Below, piece by piece: positions 62,809 through 64,000 of a stretch of DNA of 64,000 nt. The DNA is from Chamaecyparis obtusa. Taxonomy: Eukaryota; Streptophyta; Pinopsida; Cupressales; Cupressaceae. Below the pieces are notes generated by a model, which had not been told where the DNA came from, made no database searches, and saw nothing but the letters and a program-made list of their open reading frames with translations. The stretch spans positions 717,501 through 781,500 of the forward strand of contig BSBK01003253.1 of the NCBI GenBank assembly GCA_027943335.1. The letters run 5' to 3'. The position numbers and the translations under genes were made by a program. Within the stretch, counting starts at the first letter, position 1. Every line of letters begins with the position of its first letter.

Positions 62809-64000
62809 TCAAAAGTGTATTTTACAGCCCACCATTTGACCTCATGTACTTCATTAAAGTATGCAAAAAAAAAAAAAGTAACATTTTCCATAATTAAATT
62901 TCCACACCTCTTCGACATACCCATTGCACACATAGGTGCGATTGCTAGTTTTAAATAGGTCTACATTTATGCACGAGCGTGCAAGAGGATTGCATTGTGT
63001 ATAGTCGTCGAATTTTGTTCAACTTGCATATTAGTTGTCGAGCAAACCATAAAAAATATATTGGGGATGAATCTGGAATAAAAGTAATGTTGCATGCACC
63101 TGACATGTATATTAATGCAATGGACAACTTTCCAGCAATCCTCGACAAAAATGGCAATGAGCTATGGAATAATATAAATTTTGATGATAATTTTTTTTTA
63201 TTTAAGTTTATAATACAATGTCAATTTTAATTTTTAAAGATGAAATATTTGACAAAAGCAAATAAATTAATGGATAAAATTAAATTTCAAACTTGGTTTT
63301 AAAAAAATTAATAGAAAACACATTTAAAAATAAATAAATTAATGGATAAAATTAAACTTTGAATTTGGTTTAAAAAAAATTAATAGAAACATATTTTTAC
63401 AATTAAAAAATAGGCATTTTTAAAAGAAAATATAATATAGCTTGTGATTTACTGATTATGTACGTGCACCATCTGGAATTTTGCGTTCTCCCAAAAAAGT
63501 TGGGCAAATTTAGAAAAATTAGAAAAAATTGTGCTATTTAACGGACACCATTATGTCAGTTGGCTTGTTATTTTCATTCAAAGTTTCAGGCATCACTGTC
63601 GAGTACATATGAAGAAGATGGTATTTAAATTCGAGCCCACAACCTCATAGTTCACACTTCGTAGATATGCACAAAATGAATCTGATGCGGAGCTTTCTTT
63701 TTGTTTCGATTATAAGTGTCAACATAGGATTCTAACAAAGCTTTGCTTAAAAAGTAGGCCCAAAATAGGGGATTAGATTTTATTTTATTTGTCGATAAGT
63801 GTATTATTATAAAAAAAAAAAATACAAGTAAATGGTCCTCCGAAGAAATAGCTAAAAATAATTAAAAATAAATTAATGGAATACTTGTTCCCAACACCAA
63901 AACTTCGGCGTACCCATTGCACACCAAAGTGCATTTGCTAATTATTAATTACGTCGAAAGCATTTCATTATATGAAATGCATCAACCTGGGCTTCGACCA
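62809..64000. other. Spacer with local duplications, no gene recognised
   Basis: Contains a ~70-bp tandem duplication (about 63261 and 63331; AATAAATTAATGGATAAAAT). It also has two copies about 1 kb apart of TTCG.C.TACCCATTGCACAC (62911 and 63904). A small frame at 62979-63230 has no recognised similarity. Confidence 0.55.

Noticed and set aside
61521..62933. Ser/Leu- or Arg/Glu-rich frames in the GA satellite
   Set aside because: They translate (GA)n in different frames; no coding evidence.
63600..63660. Minus-strand polymerase III B box (GGCTCGAATTTAAA)
   Set aside because: No A box at a suitable distance and no repeat partner; chance match.

Overview
The window is nuclear DNA from a plant with a large, repeat-filled genome. 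The evidence is layered LTR retrotransposons with initiator-Met tRNA primer sites, L1-type plant LINEs with a zf-RVT C-terminus, and a fragment of an NBS-LRR-type leucine-rich-repeat exon. A gymnosperm is plausible from the density and age of the nested elements, but this is inference. No intact host gene, rRNA, tRNA or CRISPR is visible. Nearly every coding stretch is a broken transposable-element gene.

Layout. 1-4989: LTR-like debris and a Ty3/gypsy gag fragment (minus strand) with its primer site. 4990-34214: one minus-strand Ty1/copia element (LTRs of about 1.49 kb, CTTGC target duplication) that has itself been hit three times: (a) a 9.9-kb minus-strand LTR element in its 3' LTR (5235-15151), flanked by an anomalous 50-bp duplication; (b) a ~0.97-kb element with short inverted ends in gag (20389-21355); (c) a 10.6-kb DNA transposon in gag (21938-32551). 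34215-40857: mostly AT-rich spacer with a (TA)67 tract. 40873-46908: a full-length but broken LINE (minus) with a 15-bp target duplication. 47519-47800: an LRR exon relic. 49710-49850: a SINE-like sequence. 50.2-52.6 kb: an older LINE relic (plus). 52.6-56.8 kb: Ty3/gypsy LTR-like sequence plus a protease-region relic. 57080-61059: a small non-autonomous gag-protease LTR element with AAAGG duplication. 61.6-62.8 kb: a higher-order satellite of (GA)n alternating with a ~190-bp body.

The most interesting unit is the DNA transposon at 21938-32551. It has 32-bp terminal inverted repeats, a TGAG target duplication, and seven copies of a palindromic subterminal motif at each end. It carries a six-exon transposase-like gene (plus strand) whose five introns all fall in phase 1, and a second, convergent three-exon gene of unknown function (minus strand). 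The features (4-bp duplication, D...D...D-type candidate residues in DFVENYSF, WSDGCAAQF and HGKGEHDG) resemble the Sola group as I remember it, but the assignment needs a search. The host copia gag reads straight across the insertion point once the transposon and one TGAG are removed, which fixes the ends.

Decay follows a common pattern. Most premature stops in the copia pol, both transposon genes, the LINE and the small gag gene can be explained by single transitions (CAG, CAA, CGA or TGG to a stop), as expected of methylated, silenced repeats.
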